DNA from: Pedobacter cryoconitis
GTDB lineage: Bacteria; Bacteroidota; Bacteroidia; Sphingobacteriales; Sphingobacteriaceae
Direction of reading: 5' to 3'
Length of the DNA stretch: 64,000 nucleotides
Assembly (NCBI RefSeq): GCF_014200595.1
Contig: NZ_JACHCG010000001.1
Coordinates: 744,001-808,000 of the forward strand
In this document: positions 36,761 through 45,482 of the stretch, piece after piece
How positions within the stretch are numbered: position 1 is the stretch's first letter
Layout of the letters: each line of letters begins with the position of its first letter
The notes under the pieces: model-generated
The model's database searches: none
Told to the model about the DNA's origin: nothing
What the model saw: only the letters and a program-made list of their open reading frames with translations
Program-made: the position numbers and the translations under genes

Positions 36761-37333
36761 TTACTCTGCCGCAGCTTCTTCGTTCACATAAGCAGTTGCG
36801 ATCTCAGTTAAGGCCACATCAGTTGCTTTTTCATTGTCAAGCGTCTGTTGTAATAAAGTAGCTACATCAGTATGTCCCATGTTCTGCGCGAATACAGCTA
36901 GTGTACCATAGGTAGCAATCTCATAATGCTCTACCTTCTGGGCAGCAAGGATTAAGCCTGCATCTCTGGTTAATGTACCTTTATCAGTGTCAGCAATGAT
37001 AGAATCAGCCTCTTCTAATAAACCAGCCATTGCATCACATTTCTTTGCAACAGGTTTGGTATCCAATAAGGCAAATACCTCTTCCAGTGTATCGATGTGA
37101 ATTTGAGTTTCCTGCGCATGTTTCTCAAATGCAGCTGCAAGTTCAGGACTTGTTGCTGCTTTTTTCATTTTAGGAAGTGCTTTAACCAGGTGTTTCTCTG
37201 CCCAGTAAATATCTTTCAATTCGTCTACAAAGAACTCATGGAATTCAGAATCCTTCATTTTACCTGTTTGACCAGCGGTCTTTTTTGAACTCGCTTTTGT
37301 AGCTGTGTTAGTTTTTTTCGTTGTAGTTGCCAT
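36761..37333 (-). CDS. DUF892 (YciF-like) ferritin-like protein
   Basis: 190 residues. A lysine/alanine-rich tail at the N-terminus (1-22) precedes a four-helix ferritin-like bundle: FHEFFVDELKDIYWAEKHLV, AAAFEKHAQETQIHIDTLEE, AAQKVEHYEIATYGTL, LLQQTLDNEKATD. Glu/His positions for a di-metal centre are kept. Such proteins accumulate under envelope or salt stress; the precise role is unknown. Convergent with the iron-permease-like gene. Confidence 0.9.
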   Translation of the reverse strand: MATTTKKTNTATKASSKKTAGQTGKMKDSEFHEFFVDELKDIYWAEKHLVKALPKMKKAATSPELAAAFEKHAQETQIHIDTLEEVFALLDTKPVAKKCDAMAGLLEEADSIIADTDKGTLTRDAGLILAAQKVEHYEIATYGTLAVFAQNMGHTDVATLLQQTLDNEKATDVALTEIATAYVNEEAAAE

Positions 37334-37391
37334 GTTCTATTGATTTTGAGTAACCATAACCACTCATCTATAGAAAGGTTTATATTTTTTT

Positions 37392-39026
37392 TTATTTTGC
37401 TGGAAACAGCTGCTCAGCCATCTTCTGATCATGGCCATAAATGTCCTCCCTGAAATTAATCAGGCCGTTTTTATCTACCCAGCTGGTAAAATAAGCAATG
37501 ATTACAGGAACCGGGGTTTTCATCGTTACCCACACCTCTTTTTTAGCGTTCATGGCCTTGTCAATTTTTTCGGATGTCCATTCTGGTCTGTCCGTTAGTA
37601 AATATTCAGCTAATGCTTTCGGTTTTGCCAAACGGATACAACCATGGCTAAATGCACGCTTATCTTCCGAAAACAAAGATTTTGCTGGTGTATCGTGCAG
37701 ATAGATATTATAACTGTTTGGAAATAAGAATTTGACACGGCCCAGAGAATTAGTGTTCCCTGGTTTTTGACGGATAAGCGGGAGCCCGTCACTAAAACCA
37801 TACTGCTCCATATTTTTCTGAGCCAGGTAATTTCTGTTTTTACGCATGGCAGGCTGAACTTCTGCGCGCACAATGCTTGGCGGAATGTTCCAATACGGGC
37901 TGAACACAATATTTTTTAAGGTATTGCTGAAAATGACAGTCTTGTTAGCTGCTTTTCCAACTACAATACCCATGTTCAGCACTTCTTTTTTTGCTTCAAA
38001 TACATGTAACTTATATTCAGGGATGTTCACAAGAATCAACTTGCCATCCGGCATCAGCGGTGACCAGCGGATTCTTTCCAGGTTGATCAGCATCTGCTGG
38101 ATGCGGGATTCAACAGGTGCATTTAAAGCTGCCAGTAATAAACGATCTGGTTTCCCGGTTTGTCTGTAGCCAAATTGCAACTGCGCTTTTTTTACTGCTG
38201 CGGTTACCTCAGCTGTATAAACAGCGGTAGAATCTTTAATATCCAGATCTCCAAAATCAATCAGCCGCTGCTTGAATTGTAATACTACTGCTCCGGAATC
38301 ACCTTCTTTGATTGGTTTAAGCGCAGCGGCATCGAGTTGCGGCCAACTTCCTCTTTTTTGAATACTATACCAGCGGATCAGCTCTTTATTCAGCGTTTTA
38401 TAATAATTATTTACAGGTTCCCACTCCGCTACGCCGGCGCCTTTTTTAGCGACTAACGAATCCAGCAAAGCAACCGCATTGATCTTTTTCCTTGGAATAT
38501 ACCATTGCAGTGCCGCAGGGTCTACTTTTCCGGCATAGGCATTCGTTACAAAATTAAAGAAGTGCTGGGTCAGTTCCAGTTCCAGCTTAACCAAAGCCGG
38601 GCTCACCGAAAGAATAGTTGTGTCTTTAGTCATCAATCCACTGAGCTGATTCCGTAATAACAGCTCATTTTCAGAGCTGTCTCTGGAAGTCGAATCATAA
38701 CTTTTATCCAGTGCATAAAATACCCTGGTTTGTTCTGCCGGTCCTTTTTCTGTTAACCAGGCAAATTGAAAGTTCCGGCTATTGTAAAAGTTCCTCAGCC
38801 TTAATGCTGAACTATCTTCTAATTTCGCCCCGATGATATATTTCTCCAGTTCCATACTATCAATTAATAGTTTGGTTACTGCATTTTTAGGCGTAATGGT
38901 AATATCTCTGGCTATTTTCTTAACCTCTTTTCGCTGACACTGTATAAAAAATAAAGAAGTCAGGATGATCAATAGTAAAGAAGAGAATCTTGCTGCTGAA
39001 AAATTGGAGCGTAACTTTAGTTTCAT
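37392..39026 (-). CDS. L,D-transpeptidase with peptidoglycan-binding domain
   Basis: 544 residues, a lipoprotein or anchored protein (hydrophobic start, LFFIQC). Layout: a long N-terminal scaffold, a PG_binding_1 domain (LKPIKEGDSGAVVLQFKQRL, DFGDLDIKDSTAVYTAEVT) in the middle, then the YkuD catalytic domain (ILVNIPEYKLHVFEAKKEV), whose active centre is YNIYLHDTPAKSLF and SHGCIRLAKP with the nucleophile cysteine. It crosslinks peptidoglycan 3-3 or attaches proteins. The order and length match the YcbB/LdtD-type enzymes. Confidence 0.92.
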   Translation of the reverse strand: MKLKLRSNFSAARFSSLLLIILTSLFFIQCQRKEVKKIARDITITPKNAVTKLLIDSMELEKYIIGAKLEDSSALRLRNFYNSRNFQFAWLTEKGPAEQTRVFYALDKSYDSTSRDSSENELLLRNQLSGLMTKDTTILSVSPALVKLELELTQHFFNFVTNAYAGKVDPAALQWYIPRKKINAVALLDSLVAKKGAGVAEWEPVNNYYKTLNKELIRWYSIQKRGSWPQLDAAALKPIKEGDSGAVVLQFKQRLIDFGDLDIKDSTAVYTAEVTAAVKKAQLQFGYRQTGKPDRLLLAALNAPVESRIQQMLINLERIRWSPLMPDGKLILVNIPEYKLHVFEAKKEVLNMGIVVGKAANKTVIFSNTLKNIVFSPYWNIPPSIVRAEVQPAMRKNRNYLAQKNMEQYGFSDGLPLIRQKPGNTNSLGRVKFLFPNSYNIYLHDTPAKSLFSEDKRAFSHGCIRLAKPKALAEYLLTDRPEWTSEKIDKAMNAKKEVWVTMKTPVPVIIAYFTSWVDKNGLINFREDIYGHDQKMAEQLFPAK

Positions 39027-39060
39027 AAGTATGAATATAAGTAAAACGTTGGAAATTAAA

Positions 39061-39882
39061 TTATTGCGGATCAGGGGTTAGAAAGAATTCATCAACTTTG
39101 TGGTTAAATTCATCTTTATGCTCAATTAGTGTTGCATGCCCCGATTCAGGGACAATCCATAATTGTCCTTCGGGAATGTTTTTCGCAATCTGAACCGTAT
39201 GCTCCGTATTAATTAAGTCATGGTCACCACCAATAATCAAAGCGGGGCATTTGACTTGTTTTAAAGCTGTTAAAGGAATATTAGGTTGATTCCAATCGAG
39301 TAAAAATACTTTCCAGTCATTCTTTTCTTTCGCATTGGCAAAAACTTTGTCTTTACCTGACAGGAAAGTTTCCTGTTCAGATTTCCAGAATTCTGGTTTC
39401 AAAGCTGTGGAATCAGGCCATAAATTAGCTCCTGTAGCGGCGAGTTTGATCACTTTATCCGGATGACGCATCGCCAGCAGCAAAGCATTGATCCCGCCAT
39501 CACTCCAGCCCACCACATAAGCCGACTTTACATTTATAGAATCCAGCAGTGCAGCATAATCATCAGCCATCATCTCGAAGCTAAGCGAATCCCGAAGGTC
39601 TTCAGATTTACCATGTGCGCGGCTATCTGCCACAATAACCTGGTATTTTTTTGAGAAGTAGGGGATATTACCTGCAAAAGAGCTGATGTCCCCGCCATTC
39701 CCGTGGATCATCAATAATGGTTTGCCCGAACCGTAAACTTCATAGTACATTTTAAAACCTCTGATATTGAAGTATTTTCCTGCCTTTTGATTACTGCCGT
39801 AATTGATAACCTGACTTTGGCAAGCATTGATCAGTAAGGTTAATACACAGGCAGCACAGATAATCAAGTCTTTTATACGCAT
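39061..39882 (-). CDS. Alpha/beta hydrolase lipoprotein
   Basis: 273 residues; lipobox LINAC. Alpha/beta hydrolase fold with HGNGGD (oxyanion), VVGWSDGGINALL (nucleophile S), GGDHDLI (Asp) and PESGHATLIEH (His). Substrate unknown; epoxide, ester or haloalkane hydrolases share this architecture. It sits 35 bases upstream of the L,D-transpeptidase, same strand, so the two may be co-transcribed. Confidence 0.85.
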   Translation of the reverse strand: MRIKDLIICAACVLTLLINACQSQVINYGSNQKAGKYFNIRGFKMYYEVYGSGKPLLMIHGNGGDISSFAGNIPYFSKKYQVIVADSRAHGKSEDLRDSLSFEMMADDYAALLDSINVKSAYVVGWSDGGINALLLAMRHPDKVIKLAATGANLWPDSTALKPEFWKSEQETFLSGKDKVFANAKEKNDWKVFLLDWNQPNIPLTALKQVKCPALIIGGDHDLINTEHTVQIAKNIPEGQLWIVPESGHATLIEHKDEFNHKVDEFFLTPDPQ

Positions 39883-40028
39883 GATATTTTAGTATTTATG
39901 GCGTTTCTGCTCTGAAACACAATAATCAAATATTGCGATTTTTAAGTTAAAAAGAGGATTTTTACCTGCCTATGTTGGTATTTTGATCAATATTTGCTTC
40001 AAAAATATAAAGGCGGGAAAAGTAATAT

Positions 40029-40036
40029 TATATTTG
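40029..40036 (+). promoter_or_regulatory. -7 box before the PAP2-like gene
   Basis: TATATTTG matches TAnnTTTG, 30 bases before the ATG at 40067. Confidence 0.4.
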
Positions 40037-40066
40037 TTGCGACAAAATCTAACCTGATTCATATTA

Positions 40067-40687
40067 ATGCAGAGTAAACAGCTAACCTGGCAGTTCGCCT
40101 GGGAATATCCGGCCTTTAGGGTAAAATTTATATTGGGCATCTTAATGATGGTCCTGATACTTTTTTACTTGCAGGATTTTTTCTTGTTTATACAGGCCAG
40201 AAACGGCGTTTTGATGCATGACTGGGTACTGCACCGGTTACCTGCTCATGATGTTTCCGATTATATATTCCTGATCCTTTACCCGGCAACTGGATTTTTC
40301 ATCTGGCGGTTAATTAAGAATTCTTCCATCTGTATGATTGCCTTATGGGGATATATCTTTCTTTGTGTGGCGAGAATGATCACAATTTCACTGATCCCGC
40401 TCGATGCACCGGCAAATCTGGTACACCTGAGTGACCCTTTTTCTATCATTTTTTACGGGTCAAATCTGATTACTAAAGATCTGTTTTTTTCCGGCCATAC
40501 AGCAACCTTATGCCTGGTTGGCCTTTGTTTAGAAAATAAAACTGAAAAGATTATTATTTTCATTGCTACAGGTATATTGGGCATTTTATTATTAGTTCAG
40601 CACGTTCATTATACCGCAGATGTACTGGCCGCACCGGTTTTTAGTTATATATTCTGGTACCTTGGCCGGGCAATAGCAAGGATATAA
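40067..40687 (+). CDS. PAP2-like (sphingomyelin synthase-type) membrane phosphatase/transferase
   Basis: 206 residues, about six membrane helices. It has the PAP2_C pattern: FFSGHTATLCLVGL and QHVHYTADVLAAP, with the histidines and aspartate of the active site. This type of protein includes sphingomyelin synthases and lipid phosphatases; Sphingobacteriaceae make sphingolipids, so a headgroup-transfer role is plausible but unproved. Confidence 0.75.
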   Translation: MQSKQLTWQFAWEYPAFRVKFILGILMMVLILFYLQDFFLFIQARNGVLMHDWVLHRLPAHDVSDYIFLILYPATGFFIWRLIKNSSICMIALWGYIFLCVARMITISLIPLDAPANLVHLSDPFSIIFYGSNLITKDLFFSGHTATLCLVGLCLENKTEKIIIFIATGILGILLLVQHVHYTADVLAAPVFSYIFWYLGRAIARI

Positions 40688-40807
40688 TTTTGATAATCCT
40701 TAAATTGGCCGCTTTTTAAAGCCGTTTGGTTTTAAACGGTTTATATCTTTACATATAATTTTAACCAGGGAATTTGCCATAGCGGCTTATTTCATATACC
40801 CTTTTGA

Positions 40808-42268
40808 ATGGAAGTTGAAAAATTAGAACCTCAGGAACTCTGGAGTAGCTTTGTGAAGCTGAACGCTGTGCCGCGTGCTTCAAAAAAAGAAGAACGTGTC
40901 ATTGCATTTATGGTCAGCTTTGGAAATGACCTTGGTCTTGAAACCGTGACAGACCGTACCGGGAATGTAATCATCAAAAAACCTGCAACTCCAGGCATGG
41001 AAGATCGTAAAACAGTGATTTTACAATCTCACCTTGATATGGTACACCAAAAAAACAGCGATACTGAGTTTAATTTTGACGAACAAGGCATTGAAATGTT
41101 CGTGGACGAAGACTGGGTAAAGGCGAAAGGTACCACATTAGGTGCTGACAATGGAATAGGAGTGGCGGCAATTATGGCATTATTAGCCTCAACAACGATC
41201 CAGCACCCTGCATTGGAAGCTATGTTCACAATTGATGAAGAAACTGGTATGACGGGCGCTAAAGAGCTTGATCCTGCTAATTTCTCCGGAACTATCCTGT
41301 TGAACCTTGATACCGAAGAAGATGATGAACTGACCATCGGCTGTGCCGGAGGAATAGATACCAATACAAACTACATTTATCAGCAAGAATCAGTAAAAGC
41401 TTTAAGCACTGCTTTTGAAATTACGATTAAGGGATTAAAAGGCGGGCATTCAGGAATGGATATCCATAAAGGCAGGGCAAATGCAAATAAACTGATGAAC
41501 CGTTTGTTTTTTACAGCGGCTCAGACTATCGGTCTGCAACTAAGTGCTGTTAATGGCGGTAGTTTAAGAAATGCAATACCAAGGGAATCTGCTGCTGTAG
41601 TGGTGGTTTCCAATACGGAAAAATCAGCATTTGAAGCGTTTGTAAAAGAATACACTGCTTTACTTCAGGAAGAATACCAGGCTGTAGAGCCAGCATTAAC
41701 TGTGGTGATCAGTGAAACTGCTTTGCCAGCACAGGTGATGGTGAATGCAGATTTTAAAAAGATCGTCAATACAATTTACGCGATGCCAAATGGCGTTTTC
41801 AGAATGAGCCCTGATATTGAGGGCCTGGTAGAAGCATCCAGTAACTTAGCCAGGGTAATTGTTAAAGATGGTGAATTTATCACCCAGTCTTTACAACGCA
41901 GCAGTGTAGAAAGTACTAAAACAGACGTATCCAATGCGATCAGTGCTGCTTTTGAAAATATGGGCAGTGAAGTTTCACAAGACGGAGATTATCCTGGATG
42001 GAAACCTGATCCTGACTCTGATATTTTAAGATTAATGGTTAGCCTGTATGAGACTTCTTTTGGTAAAGCACCTAAAGTTGACGCTTGTCATGCAGGTCTG
42101 GAATGTGGTATTCTGGGTGGTCACTTACCTGGAATGGACATGATCTCCTTTGGTCCGACGATCAGAGGGGCACATTCTCCGGATGAACGGGCACAGATTT
42201 CTTCAGTTCAGAAATTCTGGGGCTTCCTGTTAAGCGTATTGAAAGAGATTCCCAAAAACACTAAATAG
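40808..42268 (+). CDS. pepD: Aminoacyl-histidine dipeptidase (M20-type)
   Basis: Zn-dependent dipeptidase that frees histidine from Xaa-His peptides. 486 residues, the normal length. Zinc and catalytic motifs: LQSHLDMVHQKN, GADNGIGVAAIM, FTIDEETGMTGAKEL, CHAGLECG, and the C-terminal GAHSPDERAQISSV. The dimerisation domain sits in the middle (KGLKGGHSGMDIHKGRANAN). FabV follows 41 bases later in the same direction, but the two have no evident functional link. Confidence 0.93.
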   Translation: MEVEKLEPQELWSSFVKLNAVPRASKKEERVIAFMVSFGNDLGLETVTDRTGNVIIKKPATPGMEDRKTVILQSHLDMVHQKNSDTEFNFDEQGIEMFVDEDWVKAKGTTLGADNGIGVAAIMALLASTTIQHPALEAMFTIDEETGMTGAKELDPANFSGTILLNLDTEEDDELTIGCAGGIDTNTNYIYQQESVKALSTAFEITIKGLKGGHSGMDIHKGRANANKLMNRLFFTAAQTIGLQLSAVNGGSLRNAIPRESAAVVVVSNTEKSAFEAFVKEYTALLQEEYQAVEPALTVVISETALPAQVMVNADFKKIVNTIYAMPNGVFRMSPDIEGLVEASSNLARVIVKDGEFITQSLQRSSVESTKTDVSNAISAAFENMGSEVSQDGDYPGWKPDPDSDILRLMVSLYETSFGKAPKVDACHAGLECGILGGHLPGMDMISFGPTIRGAHSPDERAQISSVQKFWGFLLSVLKEIPKNTK

Positions 42269-42309
42269 AAAAGAATTAATTATTTTAGACCTTCTTTAAA
42301 GAACAATTT

Positions 42310-43500
42310 ATGATTATTGCACCAAGAATACGTGGTTTTATCTGCCTGACTGCTCACCCTCAGGGATGTGAGCAAAACGTTGTCAATCAAATTAACTACG
42401 TGAAATCAAAAGGAGCTATTGCTGGCCCTAAACGCGTGTTGGTTATTGGCGCGTCTACAGGATTTGGACTGGCATCAAGAATTACCAGTGCCTTTGGATC
42501 GGATGCATCTACCATAGGTGTGTATTTCGAAAAACCACCTGCACCAGGAAAACCTGCTTCACCAGGCTGGTATAATACCGCTGCTTTTGAAACTAAAGCT
42601 CAGGAAGCTGGTTTATACGCTAAAAGTATCAATGGCGATGCTTTTTCTGATGAAATCAAACAAAAAACATTAGACTTGATTAAAGCTGATTTGGGTCAGA
42701 TTGATTTAGTAATCTATAGCCTGGCCTCACCACGCAGAACGCACCCTAAAACCGGAGTTGTGTATAATTCTGTGTTGAAACCAATTGGTCAGAGTTTCAC
42801 TAACAAAACAGTAGATTTTCATACTGGAGTAGTCACTGATATCTCTATTCAGCCTGCAAACGAAGAAGAAATAGAAAATACTGTTGCGGTAATGGGAGGG
42901 GAGGACTGGGGTTTCTGGATCGAAGATCTTAAAGCTGCTGGTTTACTTGCTGAAGGTGCAACTACAGTTGCTTATTCTTATATCGGCCCATCTGTAACTG
43001 AAGCGGTATACCGTAAAGGAACAATCGGACGTGCTAAAGATGATTTGGAGGCTACTGCTTTCCAGATTACTGAAAAATTAAAAGACCTGAACGGAAAAGC
43101 ATATGTTTCTGTAAACAAAGCTTTGGTAACTCAGGCAAGTTCTGCTATTCCAGTGATTCCATTGTACATTTCATTACTTTATAAAGTGATGAAAGCAAAA
43201 GGAACTCATGAAGGATGTATTGAGCAGATCCAGCGTTTATTCCAGGACAGACTTTATACTGGCGCTGCCATTCCAACTGATGAAAAAGGAAGAATCCGTG
43301 TTGACGATTTAGAGATGGATGCTACAACACAAGCAGAAGTTGCTGAATTATGGGCCGGCATTTCTACAGAAAGTTTACCAGAGCTTGGTGACCTTGCTGG
43401 TTACAAACATGACTTCCTGAATCTGTTTGGCTTTGATGTAGCCGGAATTGATTATGAAGCTGAAACTAATGAGATGGTAGAAGTACCGGGATTGGTTTAA
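42310..43500 (+). CDS. fabV: Enoyl-ACP/trans-2-enoyl-CoA reductase FabV
   Basis: NADH-dependent reduction of the enoyl intermediate in the fatty-acid elongation cycle. 396 residues, the normal FabV length and much longer than FabI. Features: MIIAPRIRGFICLTAHPQGC, the nucleotide-binding GASTGFGLASRI, YSLASPRRTHPKTG, and the catalytic Tyr-8-Lys (Y...VYRKGTIGRAKDDLE). FabV tolerates triclosan much better than FabI. Stand-alone gene followed by stem-loops. Confidence 0.95.
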   Translation: MIIAPRIRGFICLTAHPQGCEQNVVNQINYVKSKGAIAGPKRVLVIGASTGFGLASRITSAFGSDASTIGVYFEKPPAPGKPASPGWYNTAAFETKAQEAGLYAKSINGDAFSDEIKQKTLDLIKADLGQIDLVIYSLASPRRTHPKTGVVYNSVLKPIGQSFTNKTVDFHTGVVTDISIQPANEEEIENTVAVMGGEDWGFWIEDLKAAGLLAEGATTVAYSYIGPSVTEAVYRKGTIGRAKDDLEATAFQITEKLKDLNGKAYVSVNKALVTQASSAIPVIPLYISLLYKVMKAKGTHEGCIEQIQRLFQDRLYTGAAIPTDEKGRIRVDDLEMDATTQAEVAELWAGISTESLPELGDLAGYKHDFLNLFGFDVAGIDYEAETNEMVEVPGLV

Positions 43501-43516
43501 TTTCGGTTTTTAACCT

Positions 43517-43550
43517 GTTTAAAATAGGGCTTCCATTAAATTGGAAGTCG
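43517..43550 (+). repeat. Stem-loop repeat, copy 1 (degenerate)
   Basis: Starts GTTTAAAATAGGGCTTCC and differs from copy 2 at about 4 of 34 positions. It keeps the central CTTCCA/TGGAAG stem but has lost the flanking arm and T-tract that make copy 2 a terminator. Confidence 0.6.
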
Positions 43551-43564
43551 TAACATCCTGAGCT

Positions 43565-43612
43565 AAAATGGCTGAATAATTTACTCTGCAAAGTAAATTA
43601 TTCAGCCATTTT
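43565..43612 (+). terminator. Long-stem terminator after fabV
   Basis: AAAATGGCTGAATAATTTACT pairs over its full length with the bases after a 5-base loop (43591 onward) and runs into T7. Confidence 0.85.
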
Positions 43613-43893
43613 TTTATAATTACTTTTTGGTGAACATTTAATTGAAAATTGTATTGATCCCACCTTATCTGTCGGTCCTTACCCGATATTAAAAGATATA
43701 TCTAATAAGCAAAAATCATCTATTTGTGTAGTTTTATTTATAAATATATATTTATTGGTAAATAATATATAGTATTTGAATAATATATATTATTTTTATA
43801 GTATTGCGCAATTGCATTTTCTATACCATATCAAATCTTATTAAATACTAGATTAATATATATTGTTAACTTTTTTTACTTAAACTCTTAGAT

Positions 43894-44412
43894 ATGAAAA
43901 CTAAAATCGTAGTAGCATCTGCAATGACAGCATTAGTCATTTCATTAAGCTTAAACAATTCCAAAAGCTCAGCTAATTCACATCTGATACTTCAGATGAA
44001 TGATAGCAACATTATAAAAAAAGCGGTTGATTCTGATAATGATGGGGTTCCTGATCTTTATGATAAGTGCCCTAATACACCAAGAGGCACCACTGTAGAT
44101 GCTCAGGGTTGTCCTGTTGCACTAAATGAAAGCAGTGATTTGATTTATGCCAGGGTAATTGATTCTGATGACGATGGTGTTCCTGATCTTTATGATAAAT
44201 GTCCTAATACACCAAGAGGTACAACCGTAAATGCTTATGGTTGTCCCGTTGCGCTAAATGAAAGTAGTGATCTAGCTTATGTCAAAGTAACTGATTCTGA
44301 TATTGTGGAAATTGATTCTGACAATGACGGCATCCCAGATAAATATGATTGTTGTCCTAATACTCCTGTAGGTACACACGTAGATCCAACGGGCTGTCCG
44401 ATTAATTTTTAA
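43894..44412 (+). CDS. Exported thrombospondin type-3 repeat protein
   Basis: 172 residues. Signal-like hydrophobic start (KIVVASAMTALVISLSL), then three Ca2+-binding thrombospondin type-3 motifs of the form DSDNDGVPDLYDKCPNTP, as seen in OmpA-type linkers. Here they stand alone, with no OmpA or other domain. The first two motifs come from a near-identical 132-base tandem duplication (44029-44160 and 44161-44292), the third has diverged. One disulphide is possible per unit (C of KCP with C of GCP). Function unknown; a Ca2+-dependent surface or periplasmic spacer. Confidence 0.75.
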   Translation: MKTKIVVASAMTALVISLSLNNSKSSANSHLILQMNDSNIIKKAVDSDNDGVPDLYDKCPNTPRGTTVDAQGCPVALNESSDLIYARVIDSDDDGVPDLYDKCPNTPRGTTVNAYGCPVALNESSDLAYVKVTDSDIVEIDSDNDGIPDKYDCCPNTPVGTHVDPTGCPINF

Positions 44413-44485
44413 TGTTGTAGAATTTTATTTTTGTTCTTTTACTATAGAGATCAGAATCCAAAAATATTTCTTTAAAATGATCATT

Positions 44486-44526
44486 GTTTAAAATAGGGCT
44501 TTCATTAAGTTGGAAGCCCTATTTTT
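44486..44526 (+). terminator. Stem-loop repeat, copy 2: terminator after the repeat protein
   Basis: AAAATAGGGCTT (44490-44501) pairs with AAGCCCTATTTT (44514-44525) and ends in T5. Related to the copy at 43517, about 970 bases upstream. Confidence 0.8.
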
Positions 44527-44570
44527 ATAGGAATATTTTTTTAATTTATTGATATTCATTTTGTTGTGTT

Positions 44571-44604
44571 TTATATTTTGTAAAATTATATTTTGCACAA
44601 TATA
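44571..44604 (+). promoter_or_regulatory. Candidate OhrR operator
   Basis: TTATATTTTG occurs twice at a 15-base period (44571, 44586), and GTAAAATTATATTTTGC (44580-44596) is a near-palindrome. It lies about 30 bases before ohrR. The AT-rich symmetry is like OhrR-type boxes, but no consensus is exact. Confidence 0.4.
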
Positions 44605-44629
44605 ACTACTTGACACCCGTTTAATAGGT

Positions 44630-45064
44630 ATGGAAATGCTTAAACTGGAGCAGCAGCTCTGCTTCCCGATCTACGCTTTGTCAAGACAGATTACCGCTTT
44701 GTATCGTCCTTTGCTGGAGAAACTGGATCTCACTTATCCGCAATATTTAGTAATGCTGTTGCTTTGGGAAACCAATAAAATCAGCATTAAGGAAATCGGC
44801 GAAAAGCTTTTGCTGGATACCGGAACTTTAACCCCGCTATTGAAAAGGCTGGAACAAAAAAAATATCTGACTAGGAAAAGGAGTGAAGAAGATGAACGGA
44901 TTGTGCTGATCGAGCTGACCAGTGGCGGGCTGAAATTGAAATATGCCGCTGCCGGAATTCCGGGTGCTTTGTTTTGCGCCCTGGATATTACAGAAGGCGA
45001 AATGGTCGGCCTTCAGCAAAAACTAACAGGAATTTTAAATACAATAAATAAACATCATGGATAA
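44630..45064 (+). CDS. ohrR: OhrR-type MarR-family peroxide sensor
   Basis: 144 residues. Winged-helix MarR protein; LEQQLCFPIYALSRQ carries the reactive N-terminal cysteine (C11) that organic hydroperoxides oxidise to release DNA. The wing DNA-binding segment reads LEQKKYLTRKRSEEDERIVL. It overlaps the ohr gene by 8 bases, so regulator and enzyme are made together, as in many OhrR/Ohr systems. A second ATG at 44636 could also serve. Confidence 0.9.
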   Translation: MEMLKLEQQLCFPIYALSRQITALYRPLLEKLDLTYPQYLVMLLLWETNKISIKEIGEKLLLDTGTLTPLLKRLEQKKYLTRKRSEEDERIVLIELTSGGLKLKYAAAGIPGALFCALDITEGEMVGLQQKLTGILNTINKHHG

Positions 45065-45482
45065 AATTGAAAAATTATATACTGCTGAAGCGAGTGCTAC
45101 TGGTGGTAGAAATGGAAATGTAAAATCATCGGACGGCGTTTTGGACCTGGAAGTAAGAATGCCAAAAGAACTTGGGGGTGGGGCAGGAGCTTATACCAAC
45201 CCTGAGCAGCTTTTTGCAGCAGGTTATGCCGCTTGTTTTGATAGTGCTTTGAATTTAGTGATCAAGATGGATAAGGTTCAGGCTGGTGAAACTAAAGTTA
45301 CCGCTAAGGTAAGTATCGGAAAGAATACTACAGGAGGTTTTCAGCTGGCTGTAAAGCTTTCAGTAGCCATTCCGGGGGTAGATGCTGAAGTGGCGAAAAC
45401 ATTGACTGAGAAAGCACATCAGGTATGTCCTTACTCAAATGCTACACGTGGCAACATTGAGGTTGAACTTGAAAATGTTTAA
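45057..45482 (+). CDS. ohr: Organic hydroperoxide resistance peroxidase Ohr
   Basis: Thiol peroxidase that reduces organic hydroperoxides using a lipoyl-type reductant. 141 residues, normal for the family. The two catalytic cysteines are present: C60 in AAGYAACFDSAL and C124 in HQVCPYSNATRGN. Start overlaps the end of ohrR. Confidence 0.95.
   Translation: MDKIEKLYTAEASATGGRNGNVKSSDGVLDLEVRMPKELGGGAGAYTNPEQLFAAGYAACFDSALNLVIKMDKVQAGETKVTAKVSIGKNTTGGFQLAVKLSVAIPGVDAEVAKTLTEKAHQVCPYSNATRGNIEVELENV

Larger units (their letters stand above)
43501..43893. other. Intergenic gap after fabV
   Basis: Holds a degenerate stem-loop (43517-43550), a strong terminator (43565-43612) and an extremely AT-rich promoter zone (43720-43890). 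No gene. Confidence 0.65.
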
